The translations under genes were made by a program, and so were the position numbers. Positions 42,001-52,607 of a stretch of DNA of 64,000 nt are shown one piece after another (within the stretch, counting starts at the first letter, position 1; each line of letters begins with the position of its first letter). The DNA is taken from contig CM049318.1 in the NCBI GenBank assembly GCA_026874595.1, positions 46,418,456-46,482,455 of the forward strand, given 5' to 3'. The notes beneath the pieces were generated by a model that made no database searches, was not told the origin of the DNA, and saw nothing but the letters and a program-made list of their open reading frames with translations. The stretch comes from Sipunculus nudus (Eukaryota; Annelida; Sipuncula; Golfingiida; Sipunculidae).

Positions 42001-44506
42001 TGTAGTACTAGTTGAATGCTACCTGATGCAAATAAACTAGATCACTCTAGCTTTAAAACTGACAAAGTTAGAAAAATAAGACCCCTTATTTTCGAATATC
42101 ATGAATTTTCCCCCAAAATTTGTACCCATGGTTACGGCAAATTTGAGTCAGCTACACACCAGATGACAGGCCTTGGAATGACGATTAAAATGAGCTATTG
42201 TTGAAGTAGATACGACTAATAGTCACAAAGATATGAAGAAAAAACCGTTTTGAGAAGTTTTGATGACCTTGACCTTGGACCTATTTTGACCAAAAACAAT
42301 AGGGCACCTAGAAATTTAATTCCCCATCATCTCTGAAAGTTTCAAGGTTATTGTGGCAAAATTGTGGCCAGGAGAGTGCAGACAAACAAACCAACAAACA
42401 GACAGACAGACAGACAAACAGACATACGCAACTGACCAACATGCTTGCCGAAATCTTTTATTCTGGCAAGCAACAAACAGACATACGGAACTGACCAACA
42501 TGCTTGCCGAAATCGGAGATTTCCGGCAAGCAACAAGTTATATTTGGGGTGTACGTTAAAATCTATCAACGAGGCTCAATCCCCATCACTTCTTCCAAGG
42601 TTCATTAAAATGTTATGACGTATCAAGTACACAGACAAAGTGAGATAGGGAATATAGTTTCACTACACTTTCCTATAATAAATTGAAAGTATAGTAATAA
42701 ATCACTTTGTAAAGTATTTGTATTTCTTAGGCAACTAGAGCTCATTTTTAAAGTGGTTGAGGGTGAACCACGTTCCAGTGTGCCTGGGATTAAATATTTC
42801 GATAGGGCATGGATTCCCCTTGGTTATAAGACAAAATTAAAATCTTTTACTTAATTTACTGGGTTTTTTTTTTTAATTTTTAAACATAAAAATTGTAAAA
42901 TCGATACTTTAAATGATGCCGTACAGCTAATGGTGGGGATGTTCTTTATAAATCTGCAATTTCCACTGACCAGAATTTTGGGAGGCATACGTGGCGCCCC
43001 CTTGTGGCATGGCCGCCTGTTCCTCACCGCCGTGAAGGACTGATCGACCAACGTTCGCTAAGATCTCATTTACGCGGGCTTGGTTGGCTTGTGGAAGACT
43101 GGTCACATTTGACGGATCAATCATATATCCATCGTCACCTGGTAAAAAATAAATAGAAAAAGATGCCATATTTAACTTCACAACAAACATACCTATTAGC
43201 GGGTGACTGCCTAGTCTACCGAAAAATCTGAAACCAAAGGGACTGTCAGCTTTTGAAAGAGGACCTCAACACCTTGTCAGAGTTGAAGCAGAGATGGGAT
43301 ATGGAGTTCTATCCACTGAAATATGTGATGCAGAAATCCCATAACCTAAGTTAAAGCTGAAGGGTCACTGGATTGATGAAGCTTCAATTAGTCTCGTGAC
43401 CAGTGATGTCAAACCAATTGAGAAAGTACTAGCTCTTCACAAGTGGAAGTGATGAGGTATCAAAAGCCGCAAAAACCGCATCAGGTTCACAGAAAGCGCC
43501 AAGCATCTGTATTCACAACAAAATTCCATTATCATCTGGCAACCTGATTTTAGGACAATCTATCCACCTATCTTGAGATATTGAAATTACTGTTCATTAT
43601 GTCTAAAAAAACATGAAACATTAAATGAGACGATATCATTAGAAAACCTCTGCGTATGTGATCATGACATGTTGATTTACACATTTAAATGGCAAGAGAT
43701 ATAATACAACTTAAAACATATTATTTTGTATGTCAGCAACAAACAGAAACAACGAATCGTTCCAAGTCTGAACACTGGATAGCGCTCTAAAGCAATTGCA
43801 ATATTAACATAAAATAATTTATAATTAACAAAAAAAAAACAAGTTTTTAGTTATAAAAATTAACTTTGTATGCCTATTCAGTTTACTTACTGTACAGCAA
43901 TGAGGCAGCTTTGTCGGCCGCGTCAAACCTGCCGGAGTCGCGGAGCACTTCAATAAGCCTCTCCAAGCTAAATTCATCTGGTCGTAATTCCTTCCAACGA
44001 ACCAATGATTTGTACCCTTGCATCAGTTTCCCCTCTCCCTCTATAACCGAAATTTCCGCTTCCGTATCTTCCCGGGGATGCCTGGCCATGAGTATTCTAA
44101 ATATAGCCTGCCATTCTCCATCCTGCAGCTCCCTGGCTACTTCGCGAAATATCCTGTTTGTCTTGAAAATCTGTGACTGCATTCTTTTAACATTGTCTCT
44201 GGCCTGCACGTTGTGCTCCTCGCCCCGTCTACGGAGGCCATCAAGCTGATTCTCGTAAGTCCTCTGCACGTGATTTGTGAGTTCAGCACACCGGTCTTGG
44301 ATCTCCCGTCTGGTGTTATTCCGTACGTCATCCACCAGTCGGTTAAGTTCCTCCTCTTGCATCGTGCCTTGTGCCTCTATCTGTCTGTCAAGCTCCTCTG
44401 CCTGACGCTGCAGGCTATTCACCTCCGTCAGCATTCTTCGTGGGTCGTTACCGTTTGGCTGTCCATTGGAGGAGTAACGATGCGATGATTGATATGAATA
44501 TGACAT
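38806..44506 (-). CDS. Coiled-coil protein with two death-fold domains (three-exon gene)
   Basis: Exons 44506-43891, 43138-42971 and 39068-38806 (minus strand) join in phase 1 both times and give 348 residues from ATG to TGA. Residues about 25-118 are Glu/Arg/Gln-rich with heptad-like spacing (coiled coil). Residues about 120-205 (VARELQDGEWQAIFRILMAR ... YKSLVRWKELRPDEFSLERL, IEVLRDSGRFDAADKA) have the helix pattern of a Death or related death-fold domain. Residues about 206-262 are a Ser/Gln/Gly-rich linker. Residues about 266-346 (KKLTDHWEELARRLGLPDTE, FQTLYKWRD, ALASILRSMGLDDVASHL) are a clear Death domain. No kinase, caspase or TIR domain is present, so an adaptor role in apoptosis or innate signalling is inferred. 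Canonical donors (GTAAGT, GTCAGT) and acceptors support the model. Confidence 0.8.
39480..42545. repeat. Nested satellite: ~330 bp units within a ~1.64 kb tandem duplication
   Basis: Units anchored by CAGCGCCCCCTAG-like sequence start near 39521, 39833, 40169, then 41147, 41481 and 41811 (spacings 312-336 bp). After each triplet comes a different ~600 bp module (40300-40880 and 41940-42540) with AATAAGACCCCTTATTTT, a TGACCTTGACCTTGACCT stretch and a GACAGACA tail. Corresponding points in the two halves are 1626-1648 bp apart. All of it lies in intron 2 of the death-domain gene. Confidence 0.85.
42440..42536. repeat. Repeated hairpins CTTGCCGAAATC / GATTTCCGGCAAG
   Basis: The inverted repeat occurs twice here (about 42444-42473 and 42503-42532), once near 40788-40817 and as a half-copy near 39202. 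Arms are 12-13 bp with a 3-6 base loop. They end the ~600 bp modules and may mark element termini. Confidence 0.7.
42971..43138 (-). CDS. Death-domain gene exon 2
   Basis: Acceptor TTTTTTACCAG ends at 43139; donor GTCAGT starts at 42970. It is 168 bp and phase-neutral, reading DDGYMIDPSNVTSLPQANQA, EILANVGRSVLHGGEEQAAM and GGATYASQN. DGYMIDP carries a possible phosphotyrosine site. Without the donor the frame would end at a stop at 42927. Confidence 0.75.
43238..43325 (+). pseudogene. Fragment of a non-LTR reverse transcriptase
   Basis: In intron 1 of the death-domain gene, the + strand reads QLLKEDLNTLSELKQRWDME then FYPLKY, fitting the 'L..DL..L..W...W.M.FN..K' segment just after the palm in LINE reverse transcriptases. 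Flanking frames are broken and no other RT motif is kept. Confidence 0.4.
43891..44506 (-). CDS. Death-domain gene exon 1
   Basis: Begins with ATG AGT TAT (MSYSYQSSHRYSSNGQ) at 44506 and ends ...ASLLY plus one base before GTAAGT at 43890. It encodes the coiled coil and the first death-fold domain. Frames stay open 2 codons into the intron only. Upstream of the ATG the minus strand has in-frame stops (the TTTAGTC-like segment near 44525), so this start is the earliest available in this exon; a 5' UTR exon cannot be excluded. Confidence 0.8.
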
Positions 44507-45126
44507 ATTGATCTTCTTCGACGTTTAGTCTTTAAAACTCACAGTTGTATTATTGAGTTCGTGGTTCCCAGGTATTTATCTGAAATGCATAATTATAGAA
44601 CATTTGTAAGCTGGAAAACTAAATCAAAGGCCAAATGAAATGTGGGGCCAGTAGATGTAGTAGTAGTAGTAGTAGTGGTAGTCCTTCTATACAACAGGTT
44701 GTGTTCTTTGCATGTGGTCAACGGATCATAATTTAATATGTATATATAATCTACAAATGTTCACAAAATTTCAAATTTGATTTTAAGAAACTCTTTATAT
44801 TGACTTCGGAAAACTGAAAACGTGACCCCCAGTTACTTCAAACTTTGACCAGTAGACTGCACTATATACAATTTATAAAGAAAGAAGCAAGGACAGGAAA
44901 AGTCTTGTAAGTTTATGGTAGAACGCAAGGCAGTGTAGTATACAAGGCTGTGTGGAAAAAGAAAAATATCCCTAAATAGATAATAATTGGAAAAGTCGGA
45001 ACATCTGAACATGCTAGTAGTCTGTGGTATGTTGTATACTACAGTTATTTTCACATTTGTTTTGTTTAGTCTTTTTTCAATTTCAGCGACCCGTGGTGGG
45101 GGGGGGGGGGATCCATTAAATTTTGG
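44507..45126. other. Sequence upstream of the death-domain gene
   Basis: Presumed promoter side of the minus-strand gene. It holds an (AGT)n microsatellite at 44656-44681 and a G-run near 45099-45110. No clear TATA box on the minus strand was identified. Confidence 0.4.
44656..44681. repeat. (AGT)n microsatellite
   Basis: About eight tandem AGT triplets. Confidence 0.9.
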
Positions 45127-45326
45127 TAAGAATCCGGGGATATGTGCGGATCCAGTAGGGTGGTCAAGGAAAATGGGCGGATCCAGAAGGGTGATCCGGT
45201 GAAGTGGGCGGATCCAGTAGGGTGGTTCGGAAAAATGGGCGGATCCAGTAGGGTGGTCCTGGAAAACAGGCGGATCCAGTAGGGTGGTCCGGGAAATGGG
45301 CGGATCCAGTAGGGTGGTCGCAGTGG
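45127..45326. repeat. ~30 bp minisatellite, six to seven copies
   Basis: Variants of GCGGATCCAGTAGGGTGGTC followed by CGGGAAAATGG; each copy has a GGATCC site. Confidence 0.92.
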
Positions 45327-48036
45327 GAAATGCTGGCTTATATAAATAAGTTATATTGAAACAACTGACAAAGTGAAACAGTATATATCAATTTATGAAA
45401 AGTTTCCAGGGGCGTGTTTAGAGGGGGCGCAACAAGCGCCCCCCCCCCCACCCCATCTCTTCAACAAATTTTTAAGGGCTATCCAATTTCGTAAATTGCC
45501 AGGGTGTGCCTTAACCTTTTGCAAAATAAGCTCAAAAAGTTGTATTAGTAAGGCCCAGGCCCTAGTTCAAACTTTCGATTTAGTAACAGTATAGGATGAC
45601 ACTTTGTAGTAGATATGATGGACCAAACAAAATCCTCAATGGAAGCTGCTGCCCATGCAAAGGCCATGGAGCACGACAGTCATGGGCCATTAGCCATTAC
45701 ATACCGGTTCTGTGATTGTTTCAGGTAACATCAGTGAGTTGTGTTCAATCCCCGCCAGTTTTTAAATAATTAAAAGCAGGCTTCATGAGCGGTGAAGTCA
45801 GCAGGTACACCGTAACGGGGGCACGACGGGCCAAATGGGTACCCAATCTACCATTCCTATAGAATAGAAAAATGTTTGAAAATGTAGGTCTCATTTAGTT
45901 TTTATTTTAGCTTATATAAATTTTTGTAAGGAGACCCCACGAGGGTCAGATATAGGGCGACAGAAATGCGCATCCCGTTTGTTATTTGAGAAACCTGTAT
46001 ATGGTGTTTTTAAAGAAGTTGATGGGTCTCAATTAAGGGATTTATAGGAATTTCCTATGGGGTCACATGAAATGATAGAAAATAATGAAGTCTCATTTGA
46101 TTTTATTTTAGCCTATAGTAATTTCCAGTGAGGAACAAGAAAAAGCTCGAAAATGATGACCAGTTTTACAAAACGTAAATATAGAGTTTCTAATAGTGAG
46201 TGATCCAAAGGGACCCGGGCCCGTCAGAAGTTTCCTATATGAAGAAAATACTTGAAAATAAGAAAATCTCCTTTGGCTTTTATGTTACTTTGCATTTATA
46301 TAGCTGTCATCTGGACGACTCAAAGGAGCCCGGCTTAATGCTTGTTAATGCAAAAACTTTGTATCTTCTCTTTGGTGTTAGCTTATGTATATATGGTTTT
46401 AATCGGAAGTGATCGGGAAGGGTTGTATATGGGGACTCGGACCCAGTAGTTTCTCAGTTCACAAGAACAGGCGTGAGGCCTAAAATTTAAGGCTCTCAGT
46501 TGTCTTAAAAGGCATTAGCTAGTTTATACAGGTTTTAACTCGTCCGGTCCAAAAGGCCTGGATGAGCCAGAAGTTCTTAAGGCCCATTAGCATATATGGA
46601 AATGTAGAAAATCCTGAGTAATAGTGCACAATAGTTACGGTATAACAGAATGGTAAATACTATATTTTGTACAACAGGTCCGTAAATGGAAGGAATTAAT
46701 TAAAATTAATATGTTTTACATTTTACATGGTCCGGAGGGCCTTGGAAAGCGTACACTTTCCTTCCGGAAATACATGCCGTTTGTTTTCATTTTACCTTTT
46801 TTCCTCTGTTTTAAGTTTAGATCAGGTATAAAATGTAGGTAAGTCGCTTTTATTAAATGTTCGTGAATATAATTATTCAAGGAACCAATTTATTTTTTTT
46901 ATTGACGCAGTATATAAAACGATTCAGTGAAGAGGCCCCTTTTTTTCATCTGTCTGTGTGCTTTTCTTTGTGTGTGCGTGCATGGGAGGGGGGTGGGGGT
47001 CGCTTTCATTTTTTTTATAAATCCCGTGTTCCCTATATATGCATGCTTTGTATATCTTGTCGATTATCAACTTATCAGGAACCAATATAGCTTCCTATTA
47101 TTGTGAAAGACCATGTATGGATGTGTTTGCGATGCAAAATGTCAATATTCAAAATCATACGAGCAATTATAGGTCTGTTTTTTTTTTTTATTATTGAACA
47201 ATTTCATCGTATATGACGAATGTCCCCAGAAAGTAAACAAGACTTTGGAAGTTCCTTCCATCTGTTTGGTAGAACATGAGGCAAGATGATATATGTAATG
47301 TATATATCTATTGAAAAAGAAAGAGGTGGTCATCGATACAGCTTCCACTGCTGGTCTAACACCTGTCAAAGTATGTGACAGTCAGACGCATCTGCTCTCG
47401 ACATGGCTGCGGCAGGTGATGATTAATCTAACTATTTTAACCCCTTATTATGTTCCTCTAAATATTTTTTTATTGTTCCAAGTTTCCAAGTTGGTTTTGT
47501 CGTTATTGTGATAGTATTGTGGTTGATAGTACATATAGCATGAGTAGCACATACTGCAGTGTGGGTAACCTTTTGTTGGATTCTTGCCTTGGGCCTGAGG
47601 TTATAGGGATACCTGCATGCTAAGACCTCCATATGATTTTTTTTTTCAGTTTAGCTTGGTGGATAAAGAATATATATTATACGAGAATATACGTAGCATT
47701 AAATGGACAATACTATGTATCCCTCTGTTACAGACCATTCTTTAGTAAACCGCTTCAATAAGTAGACAGCCTTGGTTTTAAATCGAATAAAGAGTTTATT
47801 ACATCCGTAAAACTGAATGGTTATTATAACTAGGAAGGAGGGGGCCGGAAACCTTTTGTATCGCCTCAAATATTTCTCTCGGAGGCCCTGCTTAAAGTAT
47901 CATTCAGAGAGTCAACATATTATCTCCAGAAAACTGAACGAAATATATCCTTTCTACTCAAACATCATTTAATTTTAACTCATCTTAATACTTTGATCGA
48001 ATATATAGACACTGTCAACCCCTGTTACGCAACAAA
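45327..48036. other. Intergenic with weak repeats
   Basis: From 45870 to 46400, three diverged units share GTCTCATTTGATTTTATTTTAG-like sequence followed by TTATATAAATTT-like sequence. 46860-47960 shows no gene; short frames at 47142-47632 have no recognisable domain. The last few hundred bases may be the 5' UTR of the LINE that follows. Confidence 0.45.
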
Positions 48037-49548
48037 ATGAGTGATTCACTAATTCTTCTTGCCAACCAAAGCAGAGAAACCACTGACCCTTCATTATTAC
48101 AAGCCCACAACCAGCTATGTGAACAAATAAAGAAAAATTGGTCAGATTTCGTTTCCGAAATGTCACACGACGAAGCAGCTACTTTTACTAAAAACAAAGG
48201 CTTGCAGGACATTCGAAACAAGATGGCTTCAGAAAGTAATGTATCGCAGGACATTAGACAGTGTGACAGTTGGTTCATAGCTAATGGCGTATATAATGCA
48301 GTTCAAGAAAAACTTAAGGAGCTAAGGAAATTGTCAAAGAAACCAACTGCCAAAAGGACGACCCGTGCAAACAACAATGAAGCCCAAACAGATTCTACAT
48401 ACTGCCCTACGGACTGTAAGTACCAACATAAATATAACAATAAACCAATGATTCAGTGTACTATATGCGTCACGTGGTTCCACTGGTCATGCATTGATGA
48501 CGCTGAAAAAGATTTTCCCACGGTGTGGAATTGTTCTAAATGTCGCTCTCTTTCTAGCACTGTTGAGAATATTAATTAAAAACCTGACAATCTTATACAG
48601 CTACACATGGATCTCGATAAAGTAGTGTCTACAAACTGCAATGAATGTGAGAAACTCAAAAGCGAAAATGCTCGGCTCAGGCAGGAACTGTCCAAGATGA
48701 CCTGTAAATCTGACCTGGACTCTTCCATATCATACCTTACAATTGACCGTGCCTCCCATTCTTCCACAGAATCTGATGATTGTGCCAATGAATCTGTGGC
48801 TGCGGACCCTGTCGAGATTACGGTTTCAGACACAACTGATTATGAGGGTGACATATCCCTTCAGGATGATGATGATACATATACCTCTGTATCCCGGTCT
48901 CCACAAACTCTGCGATGTTCCCATATCACCAGGGGAGACAAACAAAGACAGTCCACGACAAATGCTTCCGCAAATACGTCACGCAAAAACTCTTTATCAG
49001 GCCGAAAATCTCACCTAGGCCTCACTATACTTGGCGACTCCATGACCAAAAGGCTTGATGTTGCTCAATTGGAAGCCGCAAATGATGTTTCAATTACTAA
49101 GAATTCCAAGTGTTACACGATTCAGCAAACTATCAATCATGTTGCTCGAGTTGCCGATGACGCAGTCATCATTCACGTTGGGACTAATCATATTGAACAA
49201 GAATCCGCAGCTACAATTATTAAAAGACTTGGAGAACTTGAGACAGTGTTGCGTAATAATAAGGGCATTACCAATGTCATCTTTAGCTCAGTTATCAAAA
49301 GAAGGTGTACAAGCGATGAAGATAGAACATTACGACTAGTCAATGCGGCTATTGAGGTCATTTGTATCAATAACAAATGGTCATTCTTGGACAATGTCAA
49401 CATAGATACCCCTTGTATAGGGCGTGATGGCATTCATCTAAAAAGGAAAGGTTGTAAAATCATGCATGGTAATTTCGCTACACTCATTGATGTTCTCGCT
49501 AAGACTAATGCTGTGCATATTAATACCGAGTCATTAGAATTTGTTTAG
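48037..49548 (+). pseudogene. CR1-like ORF1: PHD finger, coiled coil, SGNH esterase (split by one stop)
   Basis: The first part (180 codons) ends in a PHD-type Cys/His module: YCPTDC, QCTICVTWFHWSC and WNCSKC. A TAA at 48577-48579 then interrupts the frame. Reading on in the same frame after nine codons gives 313 more, with a short leucine-rich coil (LKSENARLRQELSKM), an acidic Ser-rich spacer and an esterase. The esterase has the GDS block (LTILGDSMTK, residues 143-145 of the second part), GTN block (IIHVGTNHI) and catalytic D-x-x-H (GRDGIHLKRKG). Without the stop the product would be about 503 residues; a single nonsense mutation is the simplest reading. Confidence 0.8.
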
Positions 49549-52278
49549 CAGTACCACTCCCACTTCATCCAATCTACGTACATCAAGTTTGGACCAGTCT
49601 CCTACAATCACTACTGATGTTGATGCCTATCCTTCGTTTAAACCCTTACTAAATCGTTCTGCCTCAAAAGGTACACTGTTAGCTCATCTAAATGTTCGAA
49701 GCTTGCTCCCAAAATTAGATGAGATTCGTTTAATTTTCTCGCGTCTTAGACCACATGTTTTCACATTTACTGAATCTTGGCTCGATAAAAATATAACTGA
49801 TTCTGAGCTTCGTATTGATAATTATACCCTCTTCAGATTTGATAGGAACCGGCAAGCTGGTGGGGTCGTCACTTATGTTTTACATTCATTGAAACCAGAG
49901 CGTATTTCCTTTAAATGTAACGTGGTAGAAAGTGTTTGGGTAACTGTAAACGTCGGGATGAAAAAGTTTTTAATCGGTTCAATTTACAGACCACCTATAG
50001 TGCTAACGTTGATTACATTGATGAACTGTTAAATATTGTTCGAGAAGCTGTTAGTAGTTATAAGCACGTTATTTTGTTGGGCGATTTTAATATTGATTAC
50101 AAATGTCACGAAAAGGTCATCAAAAGCAAATTAGATTTGTTAGAGAAAATTTTTGGCTTTCATCAAATAATAACCGAGCCAACCAGAGTAAGTCCGACGT
50201 CTTCTACGATTATAGATTTGATTTTAACGTCTGATCCGAATATGTTTCTCAACCTCAGCTGTGTATCCCTTAAGCCTAAGTGACCATTTTCTCGTTACGG
50301 CTGTAATAAACTTAGCATGGCAAATGTGGCGCTATGAATTTATTAAAATATGTAACACTCATGCACCATTTTATCAGCGCAGAATACGATCAACTCATAA
50401 TAAATGGATTACTATTGCAGTACTTAATATGATACACTCCAGGGAATCCGCCCACAGGAAAGCTAAACTATCAAATAATACCGGTGACTGGAAATTGTAT
50501 AGATGTCCCCGAAACCAAGTTACTAAAGAAATACGTAAAGCTCATCGTCAGTTTTATAATAAATTAATCTTGTATAATAATTCTAAACCTGGCGGAATCT
50601 GGAAGACCTTAAAGCATTTAATACCATCTAAATCAACCAATTATACTTTTAGACTCGATATAAGTCCAAATAAATTCAACGATTTTTTTAGTATGATAGG
50701 GACTAATATTGGTAATAGTTTTCATAACACCAACCCTATCGATAGCGTCCCGGAACCTCCTCCACTCAAAGCCTTCCATTTTCCTTCCGTTTCAACAAAC
50801 TTCGTTTTATCACAATTATTAAAAATTAGCCCTCATATCTCTGACGATATTCTTGGTATGTCTGGTTTTCTTCTAAAAATAGCCGCTCCATTCATTTCAC
50901 AAAGTTTTGCGTATCTGTTTAATTGTTCTCTTCAAAGTGGTATAATCCCTAATGATTGGAAAACTGCCATGATCGTTCCTATATATAAAGGCTCGGGTAA
51001 GAAGAGTGACCCAAATAATTATCGGCCAATATCTATCATTGGTCATATACCTAAGATATTGGAATCATTCGTCAAACATAACTTGATTTCCTTTTTCTGT
51101 AAAAACAAAGTATTCTCGGATAAACAATTTGCTTATCTCTCAAATAGATCTGCGCCTCTCGCACTGCACACAGTAATAGATGAATGTTTAACAAACATGA
51201 ACAATAATAAAAGTACTGCAGCTTGCTTCATGGACATAAGAAAAGAATTTGACAGCCTAAATCATTCAATTTTATTAAGCAAACTAAAACAATACGGCGT
51301 CATCGATACTGAACTTATTTGGTTTAAAAATTATTTGTCAAACAGAGGACAATTGTGTGAACAGTATGTGTGAATGGAGAACTCTCTAAGAGTGCGTTTT
51401 GAATAACGGGACCCCTCAAGGCACAATTGCAGGTTTGGCTTTATTCCTTATGTATATTAATGACTTGCCTAAATATTTAAAAGAGAAATGTATGATATAT
51501 GCGGATGACATCTCAATATATACTTCAGATTCACCCGCTGAGGCGACTAACCGCCTTCAGAAACTTATTAACATCGCTCTTGAGTGGTTACATATTCACC
51601 GACTTTGTATAAACCCTCTAAAATCCACGGTAATTTTATTCGGCAAAAATCAGAAAACTCGATCTCCCGATTTAGAGATCATTATAAATGATATCACATT
51701 ACATCCTGTCCAGAGTACAAAATTACTAGGTATAATCATTGACTCTAATCTGACTTGGAGAGAGCATATTCAGCTTCTATGCGAAAAATTAAAATCTAAA
51801 TTAGGAAAACTTTTTTGCCTCAGTAAGATACTGTCGACTACAAATAGATTACTGCATATCTGTTTGGGGCAATTGTTTTAAATCTTATTTAAATAGAGTC
51901 CAAAAGCTTCAGAACAAAGCCGCACGTGTCGTTACAAAAAATTTTGACAATAACACTTCGTCTGCGTCATTAATTAAACAACTAGGTTGGATGACTGTGG
52001 AAGAAAGGTATCGGTATTTTATGTGTTCAATTGTATATAAATGTTTGTCTGAAGACGTACCTGAATATTTTAAAACTGTTCTCAGGTTGCAACGGATGCC
52101 ATATGAAACACGATCTTCTGACAGCCATAATTTGATTTTACCGAAGCCCAGGCGTGAACGTTTTAAATCTAGTTTTAGCTATGCAGGTCCATATCTATGG
52201 AATCAACTGCCTTTATCCTTTAAGTATGCCTCAGATCACGACCATTTTAAGCGTTTGTATAGATGTTTGATGCGATGA
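49541..52278 (+). pseudogene. CR1-like ORF2: AP endonuclease and reverse transcriptase (frameshifted)
   Basis: The endonuclease starts HLNVRSLLPKLDE with TESWLD, GSIYRPP, then after a frame change LLGDFNIDY, IIDLILTSD and LSDHFLV. RT follows from 50261: YRPISIIGHIPKILE, CFMDIRKEFDSLNH (motif A; Glu replaces the usual Ala in K-A-F-D), then a stop and shift before NNGTPQG and the catalytic MIYADDISIY. The C-terminal part from about 51875 (QNKAARVV, YRYFMCSIVYKCL, YETRSSDSH, GPYLWNQLP) is typical of CR1/jockey-group elements. Frame changes occur near 50000, 50262, 51375-51399 and 51875. Confidence 0.85.
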
Positions 52279-52607
52279 TAGCACAATTTTATATTATTCT
52301 AACTTGTATATTACCACAAATCTACCTTTCATCAATTTCATGAGATTGATATGTATTTTATTTTATTTTATTTTCAATGTAACGACTATATTCCATTACT
52401 GCATAACATCTTTTAATCGTTCCGCTATATATTGAACTATGTATTTAATATATATATAACACTGTCATGTTTAATCTGTATATGTATGATGTATATTTTA
52501 TTCATTTTATATATTCTAACTTTATCCAGGACCCTGTTGAAAACCAGCAAATGTGCTGAATATAGGCTATCCTGGTAAAAGATGTTTGAAATAAATAAAC
52601 TGTCATC

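Larger units (their letters stand above)
48037..52607 (+). mobile_element. CR1-like non-LTR retrotransposon, nearly full length, inactivated
   Basis: ORF1 (PHD finger, coiled coil, SGNH esterase) is followed with a slight overlap by ORF2 (AP endonuclease, reverse transcriptase), then a ~330 bp 3' UTR ending near AAATAAATAAACTG (about 52590-52603). PHD and esterase domains in ORF1 are an established feature of CR1-like elements. It is broken by a stop in ORF1 and at least four frame changes or stops in ORF2. The 5' end is not defined; the first ATG used is at 48037. Confidence 0.85.

Noticed and set aside
40457-42501. Several Cys/Val/Leu-rich minus-strand frames (SVCLSVCLFV type)
   Set aside because: They arise from GACAGACA-type tails in the repeat modules.
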